Shown piece after piece: positions 28,841-37,839 of a DNA stretch of 64,000 bases (position 1 is its first letter; each line of letters starts with the position of its first letter). The notes below the pieces were generated by a model. It saw only the letters and a list, made by a program, of their open reading frames with translations. It searched no databases and was not told the DNA's origin. Both the position numbers and the translations under genes were made by a program. Origin of the DNA: Leptolyngbya iicbica LK (GTDB lineage Bacteria; Cyanobacteriota; Cyanobacteriia; Phormidesmidales; Phormidesmidaceae). Location of the stretch: contig NZ_QVFV01000004.1 of assembly GCF_004212215.1 (NCBI RefSeq), positions 124,001 through 188,000 of the forward strand. Reading direction: 5' to 3'.

Positions 28841-30280
28841 GTGCCCGAGCGCATTTTGTTTTGGCATCGGCGCGACTTGCGCATTAGCGACAACCTGGGG
28901 CTGGCCGCCGCTCGCGATCGATCGCCTCAAGTAAGTGGAGTGTTTTGCCTAGACCCCAACATTCTCAACCGAGACGATGTGGCACCCGCGCGTGTCACCT
29001 ATATGATGGGCTGCTTACAAGAGCTGCAGCGCCGCTACGCCGAAGCCGGAAGTGAGTTGCTCATTCTAAAAGCTGACCCGGTCAAAGGCATTCCCCAACT
29101 GGCACAGGCGATTGGCGCCACCGCCGTTTATTGGAATCGGGATGTGGAACCCTATTCTCGCGATCGCGACACTCAAGTTGCCGCTGCTCTCAAGGAAGTG
29201 GGCATTGAACTCAAGACCACCTTTTGGGATCAGCTTTTGCAAGCTCCAGGCAGCGTGGTAACCAAGTCAGACAACACCCCTTACACCGTCTACAGTCCCT
29301 TTTGGAAAAACTGGATCAAGCAAGATAAGGCTGCCCCCGTCCCCGCCTTAGCAGCAGCGGAGGGATTATCCCCAGAGGCGATTGCCCAGGCCGAGGCCGC
29401 CGGAGCGATCGCCCTGCCGACGGCCCAAGATTTAGGATTTGTCTGGGAAGCCCCGTTGTTGCTAGAGCCGGGAGAATGGGCTGCACACCAGCAGCTCAAC
29501 GCCTTTTGCGACGACGATCGCTACATCGCTGAATATGACGAACAGCGCAACTTGCCTTACGTCGACGGCACCTCGCGACTCAGCGCCGCGTTGAAATTTG
29601 GCGCGATCGGCATTCGTAGTGTCTGGGCTGCCGCCACGGAGGCGTACAACCGCTGCCGCAGCGACGAAACCCGGCAAAATGTCCAGACCTGGCAACAAGA
29701 ATTGGCATGGCGCGAGTTTTACCAGCACGTGATGTATTTCTTTCCCGAGTTGGCTGACGGGCCGTATCGGGAGCCGCTCAAAGATTTTCCCTGGGTGAAT
29801 GATGAGGTTCAGTTTCAGGCTTGGTGTGACGGAAAGACGGGCTATCCCATTGTGGATGCGGCCATGCGCCAGCTCAACGAAACCGGGTGGATGCACAATC
29901 GCTGTCGCATGATCGTGGCTAGCTTTCTCACCAAAGACTTGATTATCGACTGGCGCTGGGGCGAAAAGTACTTCATGCAAAAGCTGGTGGATGGCGACCT
30001 CTCCGCCAACAACGGCGGCTGGCAATGGAGCGCCTCCAGCGGCATGGATCCCAAACCGTTGCGGATTTTTAACCCAGCTAGCCAAGCCCAAAAGTTCGAT
30101 CGCGATGGGGAGTACATTCGCCAATGGCTGCCCGAACTGCGCCATCTGGATACTGAGGAGTTGGTGACGGGAAAAATTGCTGACGGCGTGCGCGATCGCG
30201 CCCAATATCCTCGCCCCATCGTGGATCACAAACAGCAACAAGCCTTGTTCAAAGATAAGTACAAAGCCCAGAAACGTTAG
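28841..30280 (+). CDS. phr: Deoxyribodipyrimidine (CPD) photolyase, class I, cyanobacterial 8-HDF type
   Basis: 479 residues from a GTG preceded by AGGGGG 4-9 bases upstream. Repairs cyclobutane pyrimidine dimers with blue light, using FADH- and an antenna chromophore. N-terminal antenna domain (ILFWHRRDLRISDNLGL), FAD domain with TGYPIVDAAMRQLNETGWMH, and the class signature SANNGGWQWSASSGMDPKP. It closely resembles the Synechococcus (Anacystis) enzyme, which carries 8-hydroxy-5-deazaflavin. A (6-4) type photolyase is encoded at 45.8-47.3 kb. Confidence 0.95.
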   Translation: MPERILFWHRRDLRISDNLGLAAARDRSPQVSGVFCLDPNILNRDDVAPARVTYMMGCLQELQRRYAEAGSELLILKADPVKGIPQLAQAIGATAVYWNRDVEPYSRDRDTQVAAALKEVGIELKTTFWDQLLQAPGSVVTKSDNTPYTVYSPFWKNWIKQDKAAPVPALAAAEGLSPEAIAQAEAAGAIALPTAQDLGFVWEAPLLLEPGEWAAHQQLNAFCDDDRYIAEYDEQRNLPYVDGTSRLSAALKFGAIGIRSVWAAATEAYNRCRSDETRQNVQTWQQELAWREFYQHVMYFFPELADGPYREPLKDFPWVNDEVQFQAWCDGKTGYPIVDAAMRQLNETGWMHNRCRMIVASFLTKDLIIDWRWGEKYFMQKLVDGDLSANNGGWQWSASSGMDPKPLRIFNPASQAQKFDRDGEYIRQWLPELRHLDTEELVTGKIADGVRDRAQYPRPIVDHKQQQALFKDKYKAQKR

Positions 30281-30619
30281 GGTTATCGTCATCTAATCGG
30301 CCAAGCCTTTCGCTCAAAGGACGACAGACCCTAGTTGGGGATAAAAGAGCGGGCGCGGTAATGCTGAGCTCGCAGGGTTTCTAGAATGGCTTGAGGACGC
30401 GCCCTTTGCATCGGCAAGCGTGGCTGATCGAGAACCGCTAGCCCTACTGTCTTTGATCGGGGGCCGGGGGATTTACTGGTCAGAGATGGCTGTGCAGACT
30501 CACGAAGCATCTCTATTTCATTAATTGGTGGGATAGAGCAATCTCGCATCATGCACGGTAGATCATTTGTACTGTTTTTGCTAGAATCCGGGAGTTCGTT
30601 AGCGTTTGAGTTCAGTCAC

Positions 30620-31423
30620 ATGTCAAATGGTGAACCAGTTGGCCTGCCGGCTCGCGTATCTTCATTGCATGAGCAATATTCGCGACATTACTTAGAACAG
30701 CCAACGTCTCTGCCTAAATTGACCCAACATGTCGAGGGTGCGATAACGGTAAGCACTACCCCGCTGGAGGCTGAAGTCGCTCCCACCGCTCCTACCGTGC
30801 AATCGAAAACCTGGCGGCGATCGCCCTGGGCAGGCGTCGTCGGGCTCATGTCGCTGGTGGGCCTGATCTGGGTCTCTGCGGAACTCTGGCAATCCACCTT
30901 TACAGCCGATGCTCAGGAAGCTGATGCTCCGGCGGCTGACGTGAATGCCGCACCGCCCTCAACGCCCTGGGAGTCGGCATCCTTTCCCGTCGAGAACTTT
31001 GTGGCCTACACGTCACCGTTTGGCTATCGCAATCATCCCTTTGGGGGGCGACGGTTCCACTATGGCCTAGACATTGCAGCGCCCATGGGTAGTTACATCC
31101 GCTCTTGGTGGGAAGGCACGGTATCACGGGTTTCAGACAACACAGCCTGCGGTACCGGAATTGTGATTGAGTCTCACGGATGGGTGCATATTTATTGCCA
31201 TATGCAAGGACACGTCGTGGTCGAGACGGACGGCGATCGCTGGTTGGTCGATCATGATGGTGGCATTCAAATTCGCCAAGGCGACCTGGTGAAAAGCGGT
31301 CAACGTATTGGGCGAGTTGGGATGACTGGCAGCACCACCGGCCCGCACCTGCATTGGGGGATGAAGTATCAGGGCAGTTGGGTAGACCCCACCGTCGTGC
31401 TCAAAGCCATGATGGAAAAGTAA
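30620..31423 (+). CDS. M23-family (LytM-like) peptidoglycan endopeptidase
   Basis: 267 residues from the ATG at 30620 (an in-frame ATG at 30551 would add 23 residues and lies against a divergent frame). One transmembrane anchor, WAGVVGLMSLVGLIWVSAELW in part, then a short linker and a C-terminal M23 domain in the periplasm. Zinc ligands are visible in the first motif FHYGLDIAAP (HxxxD) and the last motif GPHLHWG (HxH). SPFGYRNHPFGG is the usual substrate-groove segment. Probably cuts peptide cross-links during growth or cell separation. Confidence 0.85.
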   Translation: MSNGEPVGLPARVSSLHEQYSRHYLEQPTSLPKLTQHVEGAITVSTTPLEAEVAPTAPTVQSKTWRRSPWAGVVGLMSLVGLIWVSAELWQSTFTADAQEADAPAADVNAAPPSTPWESASFPVENFVAYTSPFGYRNHPFGGRRFHYGLDIAAPMGSYIRSWWEGTVSRVSDNTACGTGIVIESHGWVHIYCHMQGHVVVETDGDRWLVDHDGGIQIRQGDLVKSGQRIGRVGMTGSTTGPHLHWGMKYQGSWVDPTVVLKAMMEK

Positions 31424-31781
31424 GGCGAGATCTGAGAAGTGCGATCGCCCTTCCAAAGTTGCAATCTCATTCGGAGCTTCCTAACGTATCGCTCCATAAC
31501 GGCTTCGCCAACCTTGACCCCAACCATCCATCCAGACTCGTCGCGGTCTTGCGGGACTCCGTTGAAAAGGTCTGGTGTGATTGGTTCTCCGGCTTCGATG
31601 TTCCAGCTCATTCAAGCCCACGCATCGGCAAACGATGCAGCCATTCTAAAAAGCGAGCGATCGCGGCTGGCTGCCTAAAAACAGGTGACACATCGTTGCA
31701 ACTTCCGCTCAATTCGACTCTGAGCACGCAGGATAGAGATAGAGGAGTGGTGTGTTATCCCGATCTGGAAGGAGGACAACC

Positions 31782-31895
31782 ATGAAACCCATTGCCCCGT
31801 TACATGATGACTGGCGAGATGGCCTCATAGGGGTAATTGCCCTACTCTTAACACTCATGCTGTGGGCGATGCTCTTTGCCCCCGCAGCAATCTGA
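31782..31895 (+). CDS. Putative 37-residue single-TM small protein
   Basis: Starts MKPIAPLHDDWRDG and continues into one hydrophobic helix of ~20 residues (LIGVIALLLTLMLWAMLF), ending APAAI. A strong ribosome site, AAGGAGG, lies 6-12 bases before the ATG, the clearest in this interval. Size and layout (short acidic N-terminus, one helix) resemble small thylakoid or plasma-membrane subunits, but I do not recognise it. Confidence 0.5.
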   Translation: MKPIAPLHDDWRDGLIGVIALLLTLMLWAMLFAPAAI

Positions 31896-32121
31896 AAACA
31901 GCGCATACGCTGCGATCGCTCAATGTCCATCGGCGCTAAGCTTGCGATGTCGTCTTGAGAACCAAGAGTCAAGATTTCCAAGCCGTCATTCAGGCATGAG
32001 CAGGAAAGTGAGTACGACTGCAGGCATCGCACAACAGTGATGACAGCAGTCGTTGACTTTGATCGCTCATCGATTAAGCAAAGATGGCCGGGTGAGTATT
32101 AGTAGAGGTGTCCACAAGTTG

Positions 32122-32229
32122 GAGGCTTGTCGCGCAGGTATCTTGCCTGCTCCGGGACCGCCGAGACGGCTGTTCACACTGCAATTCAACGCCCATGCTT
32201 TAAACTTTTAGGCTCTCAGCACCTGACTG
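32122..32229 (-). repeat. Dispersed intergenic repeat, copy B
   Basis: Read on the minus strand, it aligns over about 105 bp with copy A at 39071-39179, roughly 80% identical by hand alignment. The core is best conserved: AGTGTG(A)ACAGCCGTCTCGG and GGAGCAGGCAAGATACCTGC. The core contains short palindromes (GCAGGTATCTTGCCTGC). Confidence 0.8.
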
Positions 32230-32276
32230 CGGATTGCTTTTTTTTGAGGCGGCTAGCAAATCAGTTGCACATGCGG

Positions 32277-32852
32277 TTATTCCAACACATCAAAAATGCT
32301 GGACTCGATTTCAGGCCGTAACCGTTCAAACTCCTCAGGCGGAATCATGCGGGCATCGCCTGCTGCCCCCATCTCAGCAAAGATAAGGAGGGGATCTAGC
32401 GGCGTGCAGATCGTGTATTCCACATCGTTATGGAAAAACGTTGCCAGGGTTTGAAACTCCTCGCTGTCTGGCTCACCGTCTTCGTCAATGTCGCCAATAT
32501 CTAACGTGAAACAATCTTCTTCTTGAGGGGTGGGGAGTTCTCCTGAAACGCTCAGGGTCACAGCGCTGCGCTGTAAAACCAGATCGTGCTCGGCTAAGAC
32601 GGCGCGGGCCGTGGGCAACAGCATCTCAATATCACTTTCCTCGACATCGACGAGGGTGTCGGTGTCTTCCTCTTCTTCATCCGGTTCCCAGGCAAAAATC
32701 TCGACGGGGGTATCTAGCGGCAACAACAGTGCATACTGGCGTTGACCAATCTCAAAGGTCTGCTCGATTTGGCACATGAGCACCCTCCCCGCCTCGTCTT
32801 TAACGGCAATGGTGGGGCGGTCTTGGACGAAATCTGAATCCGAAAAGGTCAT
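32277..32852 (-). CDS. DUF3727 family protein
   Basis: 191 residues, strongly acidic. N-terminal DUF1292-like segment (PTIAVKDEAGRVLMCQIEQ, then YALLLPLDTPVEIF), an acidic linker (DEEEEDTDTLVDVEESD), and the DUF3727 domain (DDGE-type acidic run, then YTICTPLDPLLIFAEM). The family occurs in cyanobacteria and plant plastids; function unknown. Its ATG overlaps the ruvX stop by four bases, so the two are co-expressed. Confidence 0.85.
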   Translation of the reverse strand: MTFSDSDFVQDRPTIAVKDEAGRVLMCQIEQTFEIGQRQYALLLPLDTPVEIFAWEPDEEEEDTDTLVDVEESDIEMLLPTARAVLAEHDLVLQRSAVTLSVSGELPTPQEEDCFTLDIGDIDEDGEPDSEEFQTLATFFHNDVEYTICTPLDPLLIFAEMGAAGDARMIPPEEFERLRPEIESSIFDVLE

Positions 32853-33337
32853 TCCGGGTCTCCTGTGACGGATGAAGTAGGTGAGGGCGAGGACGGGACT
32901 GTCGATGGGCGATCGCGTTGATCAAGCCATTGCTGCAAGATAATGGCGGCCGCTTTTTGGTCAATCAGTCCTTTGTTATGGCGAGACAGTGTGACGCCTT
33001 CGGCTTGCAACATTTGCTCCGCCTGAAAAGAAGTCAACCGCTCATCTACATACTCTACGGGTATTTGTAAAATTGACGATAGCTTTTCGGCAAAAGTTTG
33101 CACCCATACGGCTTGCTTGCCCAATTCACCGTTCATGCTGTAAGGCAGTCCCACCACCAACACATTGACGCGCCGCTCAGTCGCGATCGCCTTGATCTCA
33201 TCTACCACTGTGCGAAAGGAACGGTTTTGTACGGTTGGTAATTCGGTGACTAACAGCCCCAGGCGATCGCACCCAGCCACACCAATTCGGCGGCGACCAA
33301 TATCCAAAGCCAGAGCTGAAATGTGTGGTTGAGGCAT
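32849..33337 (-). CDS. ruvX: Putative pre-16S rRNA nuclease / Holliday junction resolvase-like (YqgF)
   Basis: 162 residues from the ATG at 33337 (an in-frame ATG at 33361 adds eight). RNase H-like fold: ALDIGRRRIGVAGCD opens the first strand with the catalytic Asp, VLVVGLPYSMNGELG follows, VEYVDERLTSFQAE carries the second acidic pair, and IDQKAAAIILQQWLD the last Asp. In bacteria YqgF finishes the 5' end of 16S rRNA. Forms a two-gene operon with the DUF3727 gene. Confidence 0.92.
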   Translation of the reverse strand: MPQPHISALALDIGRRRIGVAGCDRLGLLVTELPTVQNRSFRTVVDEIKAIATERRVNVLVVGLPYSMNGELGKQAVWVQTFAEKLSSILQIPVEYVDERLTSFQAEQMLQAEGVTLSRHNKGLIDQKAAAIILQQWLDQRDRPSTVPSSPSPTSSVTGDPE

Positions 33338-33435
33338 GGCGGGCTCGTGAGGACCGATCAATCAAAATTGTAGGTCACGCTGCCAGAGCCTCGGACCTTA
33401 GCCCAGCTGGTTGAGCCTTGGCTCTGAGGGACGAA

Positions 33436-34692
33436 CTAACCTGATTGCCCCGATAGATTATCTGGATTGGAGCGGGGATGAGCGCGGCCTAAGTCACTGC
33501 CTTCGGGCCGTTGAGGCGCAGATGGCTTGGGCGATCGCTGCGCCTCGTCGGACTCATAGTGCCAAGACATCCGCCCCGGAATCGGCTTGCCCGCTGGCTG
33601 TAGCCCTGCCAGTACTTCTGGCAATTGCAGTCCTTCTAATGCCGCTGGCTTGGCCTCTCGCACCTTGTGCCATACGGAGCGCGATAGCATCAACGTGCGA
33701 TCGACCGGGTTGGCTTGTATTTTCAGCAAAAACTCTTCTCGTTCGGGCTGAAAATCACGAGATGTCACTCGCAACGGCATGGCTGGATAGCTTTGCAACA
33801 GTCCGGCCATATGGCTGAGCAATTCGGGATATAGCCACGTATAAGCTGGATGCACTGTCAGCTCTGCCGAGTGATAGCGATGTTTGCCACGGCAAGCCAT
33901 CAAGTCAAAGCGACCGATCGCGGCCTTCCGCTGGGGCTCAAACACATAGGCTTGAATCCGATTTTCTCGCTGCATCCATTGTCGCGCGGTGTTCGCCATC
34001 GACTTGGCAGGCTCAACCTTGAAATCTTGAATTTGCTGATCAAACACCTGACGCACCAGTGGTGGCATGGCGGCAGTGTCGAGTTGGTATAACAATTGCG
34101 CATCGGCATTGCTAACCGCCATCAGGTTGGGCAAATCGGGTTCTTGCTTAGCCTGCTCTACCAACACGTCGGGACTAATTTCCCAATAGGTGACCTGGGC
34201 CAACGGTTGAAAGCCATTTTGTCGGTACAGAGCCAGGGCGGCTTTTTGTTCGATATCGACTTCTGCCAGCCACATACGGGCTTCCCAGACGGTCTCAAAA
34301 CAGTGGCGCAACAGCTGTGAACCGACGCTATCCAAAGCACTTTCGGTACTGGGCGGTACCACATCGGGATGAATCGCCAGCCGATTGACCTGCCAAGTGC
34401 TGCGAGTGCGGTTAAACGGCGACACCTCGATCATGCCGCAGAGCGTGTCGTCTAGTGAAGCCACAAAGCCTGACCACCGAGGCTGGTTGGGCAGTGCCAG
34501 GGTCGTCACCCGCTGCCACCAGGCTGCTAGAGGATGCTGAACAATACTCTGGGTGTTGGCCGCACCCCAAAGCCCTGAGTCTGGTTCAGGAATCACCGTC
34601 GCTGCACCGCTCCAATGATCTAGAACGTCGATGTCACGCGGGTATAGAGGACGCAGTTGCAGTTCCGAAGTTTGCAGATCGGGAGTAGACAT
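33436..34692 (-). CDS. Double-GNAT N-acetyltransferase-like protein
   Basis: 418 residues. The first GNAT fold spans about 10-175 (SGFVASLDDTLCGMIEVSPF, then VNRLAIHPD and the motif-A-like QLLRHCFETVWEARMWLAEV, then ALALYRQNGFQPL). A second, more diverged GNAT-like fold spans 185-345 (AELTVHPAYTWLYPELLSHM). The last ~70 residues are Pro/Ser-rich and disordered. Substrate unknown. The acetyl-CoA loop of the first domain is weak, so activity is uncertain. Confidence 0.7.
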   Translation of the reverse strand: MSTPDLQTSELQLRPLYPRDIDVLDHWSGAATVIPEPDSGLWGAANTQSIVQHPLAAWWQRVTTLALPNQPRWSGFVASLDDTLCGMIEVSPFNRTRSTWQVNRLAIHPDVVPPSTESALDSVGSQLLRHCFETVWEARMWLAEVDIEQKAALALYRQNGFQPLAQVTYWEISPDVLVEQAKQEPDLPNLMAVSNADAQLLYQLDTAAMPPLVRQVFDQQIQDFKVEPAKSMANTARQWMQRENRIQAYVFEPQRKAAIGRFDLMACRGKHRYHSAELTVHPAYTWLYPELLSHMAGLLQSYPAMPLRVTSRDFQPEREEFLLKIQANPVDRTLMLSRSVWHKVREAKPAALEGLQLPEVLAGLQPAGKPIPGRMSWHYESDEAQRSPKPSAPQRPEGSDLGRAHPRSNPDNLSGQSG

Positions 34693-34917
34693 TGCCAGCC
34701 ACGAAAAACAGCACCAAGAGCCAAGTCGGCCTTATTTGACCTCATCATAACGTGCTCGTCTCTGAAGCTGGCTAGTCGAGCCAGTGCTGCAACTCGCAAT
34801 GAGCGATCGCCAAAATTGCAGAAGCCTCGACTGTGCCGATCACCACAATGGTTCACTTCAATCCATGGGCATGGACTAAGGCTGCGGCTGGATTTCTGAC
34901 AGGACTCAAGCGAGGCG

Positions 34918-36081
34918 CTATTTGGGCCGCACTAAGACTAAAGGGGTTTGTTCGTCGGCATTGCCAGCAGGGTTGTCAATCAGGGCTTGAGTCACCACTG
35001 CGCGATTGACGCGGGGACTGGCGGCAACAATTTTGACTGCTTTCAAATCGTTCACGTCGACGATCGCTGCCCCTAATCCCGTCGCTTTTTCAATTTCATC
35101 AACGATGAGTTGGGGTGACTCCGGGCCGAGCACAATGAACTGGTCGTAAGGGGGGAGAGTGCCTGTCACGTCGTCAATCAGTCGTGCTTGGTCGCCCGCC
35201 AGTTGGTAGAACCCACCGCCCTGTCTCAGCAGCACTTTCTTCGCGGTACCGCCGATAAAGGCCCAAAAGACCCGCCAGGGACCCACCAAATCCACCAGCG
35301 TTTGTAAACCGCAGGCGGTGGCGAGGCTGGAAGTCGGTAAAAAGTAGTAGCACAACCGTCGGGCTAGCCAGCCCGGTTGCACCGTCGAAGGATGGCGCCA
35401 CCGCCCTTGCATAATCGCGACTGGAGTTTCGCCCAGGGTGATGATGTCGCCCGGTTGAGCATGGGGACTGGCGTAGCGTTTGACCACTTCGGTGGGGGTG
35501 TCGAGATGCGTCAGCAAGTGGGTGGGCACGGGCATGACTTGGGCTTGGGGCGTGTCGCGCCAAGGCGGTGCCATCGCCGGGTCAGGAAACTGAAGGGGCA
35601 CAATGACATGCCCCGTTTTGGGAAAGCGACCGCCGGGTCCATAGGTCAGATAGTGAACCCGCACCCAGAGAGCCTTGAGCGATCGCACCTCTGGCCCGGT
35701 AATGTCGATCTGCACCTTGAACTGAGTGCGCTTTTGCAATTTGACGATGTAAGCGAACCAGTAACCATCAGCGCGAGCCTCGGCATCAGGATGTTGGGGA
35801 GTAATGGTGACCTTAACGTCGAGATTATCTACCGTTTCCTTGCCCAGTAGCGTCGTCTCGGCGGTCAGCTCCGGCACCATGATTTCTGAGGCCGGAGTGC
35901 GATTAATCAGTTCGGGAACGCCGACGATTTGGTAGTGATCAGCCGCATATGCTTCGATATTCCACTGACCGGCGGCAAAGGCGAGCCGATTGCCCGCGCG
36001 GCGTCGATATTGCCATTCCAAACCGAGCCAACCGACGAGCACCAGTAGCGCGATCGCCCCCACCAACCACACGAAAATCAT
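34918..36081 (-). CDS. CofE-like (F420-0:gamma-glutamyl ligase-like) membrane-anchored protein
   Basis: 387 residues. One N-terminal transmembrane helix (VWLVGAIALLVLVGWLGLEW), a beta-rich middle (~50-190), and a C-terminal domain of ~190 residues starting GDIITLGETPVAIMQGRW. That segment resembles the GDxxxxxEtxVAixQGR of CofE, which adds glutamate to coenzyme F420-0; many cyanobacterial homologues carry this name. The anchor and the middle domain are not part of CofE, so a different substrate is likely. Placement by recall, not by search. Confidence 0.6.
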   Translation of the reverse strand: MIFVWLVGAIALLVLVGWLGLEWQYRRRAGNRLAFAAGQWNIEAYAADHYQIVGVPELINRTPASEIMVPELTAETTLLGKETVDNLDVKVTITPQHPDAEARADGYWFAYIVKLQKRTQFKVQIDITGPEVRSLKALWVRVHYLTYGPGGRFPKTGHVIVPLQFPDPAMAPPWRDTPQAQVMPVPTHLLTHLDTPTEVVKRYASPHAQPGDIITLGETPVAIMQGRWRHPSTVQPGWLARRLCYYFLPTSSLATACGLQTLVDLVGPWRVFWAFIGGTAKKVLLRQGGGFYQLAGDQARLIDDVTGTLPPYDQFIVLGPESPQLIVDEIEKATGLGAAIVDVNDLKAVKIVAASPRVNRAVVTQALIDNPAGNADEQTPLVLVRPK

Positions 36082-36885
36082 CGTTGCTCACTGTCTCCTG
36101 TAAAAGTCTGTCGCCTGCTACCGAGTCGGTCATGGCCCTTTCTAAAGGGTCAGTCTATAGAAATTTGGGGCCATTCTTAATGAAATTTGCCAAGATCCAC
36201 GACACATCGCAGTGATGACTTCGCCAAGCAAACGATTTCTGCTCGGCTCAACCGCTGCTTCGAGATCAGTGCCAGGGCCTTGGCTCCTCTCCACTGGGTT
36301 GGCCCTCGTGCGCCGTGTCGTGCAGGTGTTCAAGGCGATGATTTTGATCATCCAGCTAAATTAATCGCTCAAAGTCTCGGAGCCCGCCGGATTTCTGGGG
36401 TTCTGGATGCTATATTCCAGCGGTCCAATATCCCTGTCTGGTGGGCAAGGTGATTTGGGTTGTGTGTTTATGGTCGTTCCGAAGATCTCGTAGCGCTATG
36501 AGCCTGTTAAGGTCAGAGGGGCGGACGAGGCCGGGCCTAACTAGCCGGGGAGATTTGCCAATTTAGAAGCCGTCTCGCTAAGGTTTGCGAATGATGAGTG
36601 GTGTGTATCGGCTTCTGCGAATCATACCTTTGCCCTATGGTTGGGGAGTCTCTTTAGAAGCGGTACCGACCTCAAAATGCGAGGCAAACAGCTAAGTTCG
36701 TCACTCCACAAGGTCCGTTCACCTCTTAGGGTGAGAAAGACATAGTCGCAATATCGACGCCCTGAGGTTTCAGAAAACTTTACAAAACCAAATAAGTGGG
36801 GCACGATCTCGATAAGAAATGTTGCAGGTTTCTGGCTTCGGCGGATGAAAGCGACTGACCACGCAGTTAGAGGTTGATTCGAAAC
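36082..36885. other. Intergenic region upstream of cruF
   Basis: About 800 bp. Short frames at 36142-36351 (-), 36187-36453 (+) and 36622-37113 (-) lack ribosome sites or lie over cruF and do not look like proteins. No RNA gene was recognised. It may hold a long 5' leader for cruF. Confidence 0.3.
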
Positions 36886-37809
36886 ATGACTCGGTTGATG
36901 CGCATTGAAAAGTGGTGCTTGTGGGGACACGTGCTGTCCATGGCATTTGGCCTGGCAGGGTTGCTGTGGGTCATGCCCCATCCCGAAATTTTGGATTATT
37001 TGCCTGCCGGTTCTACCCTCTATCGCTGGAGCATGGCCGGAGGCGGTGTGGTTTACATCTTGCTGGGAACGGTGGCTGTGGCTTTGTACTTGCGTCGTAC
37101 CTTTGGGTGGCAAGCTTGGCTGTCGTTCATGATTCCGGCATTGGCCATTTCACTCTCAAGTGAGCTGTCTGGCACGAGCACGGGCTTTCCCTTTGGCGAC
37201 TACAGCTATTTGAATGGGCTGGGCTACAAAATTGCGGGGCTGGTGCCGTTCACGATTCCTCTATCTTGGTTTTATGTCGGGGTGTCGGCTTATTTGCTAG
37301 CGCGGGGTGGTTTATTGGGAGAGCGCATGACTTGGGTGCGCCAACTCGCCGCGATCGCCACCGGGGCTCTGTTGCTGATGTCCTGGGATTTTGTGTTGGA
37401 TCCGGCTATGAGTCAGACGGCTATGCCGTTTTGGTATTGGCATCAGCCGGGGGCGTTCTTTGGCATGCCCTACGAAAACTTTGCCGGTTGGTTTGTCACT
37501 GGCGCCATGTTTATGTCTGTAGCGGCGCTCTTTTGGCAGCGGAATGAGCGTTTGCAAAACTTGGATCGCGAGCAGTTGATGGTGCCGTTGATCATGTATT
37601 TGGCCAACTTCAGTTTTGCGATGTTTATGAGCGTTGGTGGCGGTATTTATGTTCCCATTTTCTTAGGGATTGTCGTTGGTGCAGCGCCCGCGATCGCCTG
37701 CTGGTGGTTTGCGCCTAAGTCCTCTACTGCGGATGCTGACCCAGCAGCGCAACTGCCTCCCATGCCAGTGATGGAAATGGTTTCCACCCCTGCTGGCGTT
37801 TCCAAGTAA
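36886..37809 (+). CDS. cruF: Carotenoid 1',2'-hydratase CruF
   Basis: 307 residues from the ATG at 36886 (an ATG four codons further in is equally possible). Membrane enzyme with about seven or eight helices that hydrates the psi end of gamma-carotene type carotenoids on the way to myxoxanthophyll (myxol glycosides). Family segments include LSSELSGTSTGFPFGDYSYL, LVPFTIPLSWFYVG, MSWDFVLDPAMS and MPYENFAGWFVTG. It is followed 30 bp later by cruG, the usual order in cyanobacteria. Confidence 0.9.
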   Translation: MTRLMRIEKWCLWGHVLSMAFGLAGLLWVMPHPEILDYLPAGSTLYRWSMAGGGVVYILLGTVAVALYLRRTFGWQAWLSFMIPALAISLSSELSGTSTGFPFGDYSYLNGLGYKIAGLVPFTIPLSWFYVGVSAYLLARGGLLGERMTWVRQLAAIATGALLLMSWDFVLDPAMSQTAMPFWYWHQPGAFFGMPYENFAGWFVTGAMFMSVAALFWQRNERLQNLDREQLMVPLIMYLANFSFAMFMSVGGGIYVPIFLGIVVGAAPAIACWWFAPKSSTADADPAAQLPPMPVMEMVSTPAGVSK

Positions 37810-37839
37810 TGTCTCCCATCGCCAGTTAAATTAACCCGC

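Larger units (their letters stand above)
31424..32276. other. Intergenic stretch with small gene and dispersed repeat
   Basis: 850 bp after the M23 gene. It contains the 37-codon small gene at 31782-31895 and repeat copy B at 32122-32229, both listed separately. Frames at 31354-31785 (+) and 31369-31611 (-) overlap the M23 gene and are not supported. Confidence 0.4.

Noticed and set aside
30331-30552. 73-codon minus-strand frame between the photolyase and M23 genes
   Set aside because: No ribosome site and no recognisable product. Its composition is not clearly random, so it could be reconsidered if conserved.
31369-31611. 80-codon minus-strand frame overlapping the end of the M23 gene
   Set aside because: Overlaps a certain gene antisense and lacks a ribosome site; may be a gene remnant but cannot be supported.
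36187-36453. 88-codon frame in the interval before cruF
   Set aside because: No ribosome site, composition not protein-like, not matched to any family.
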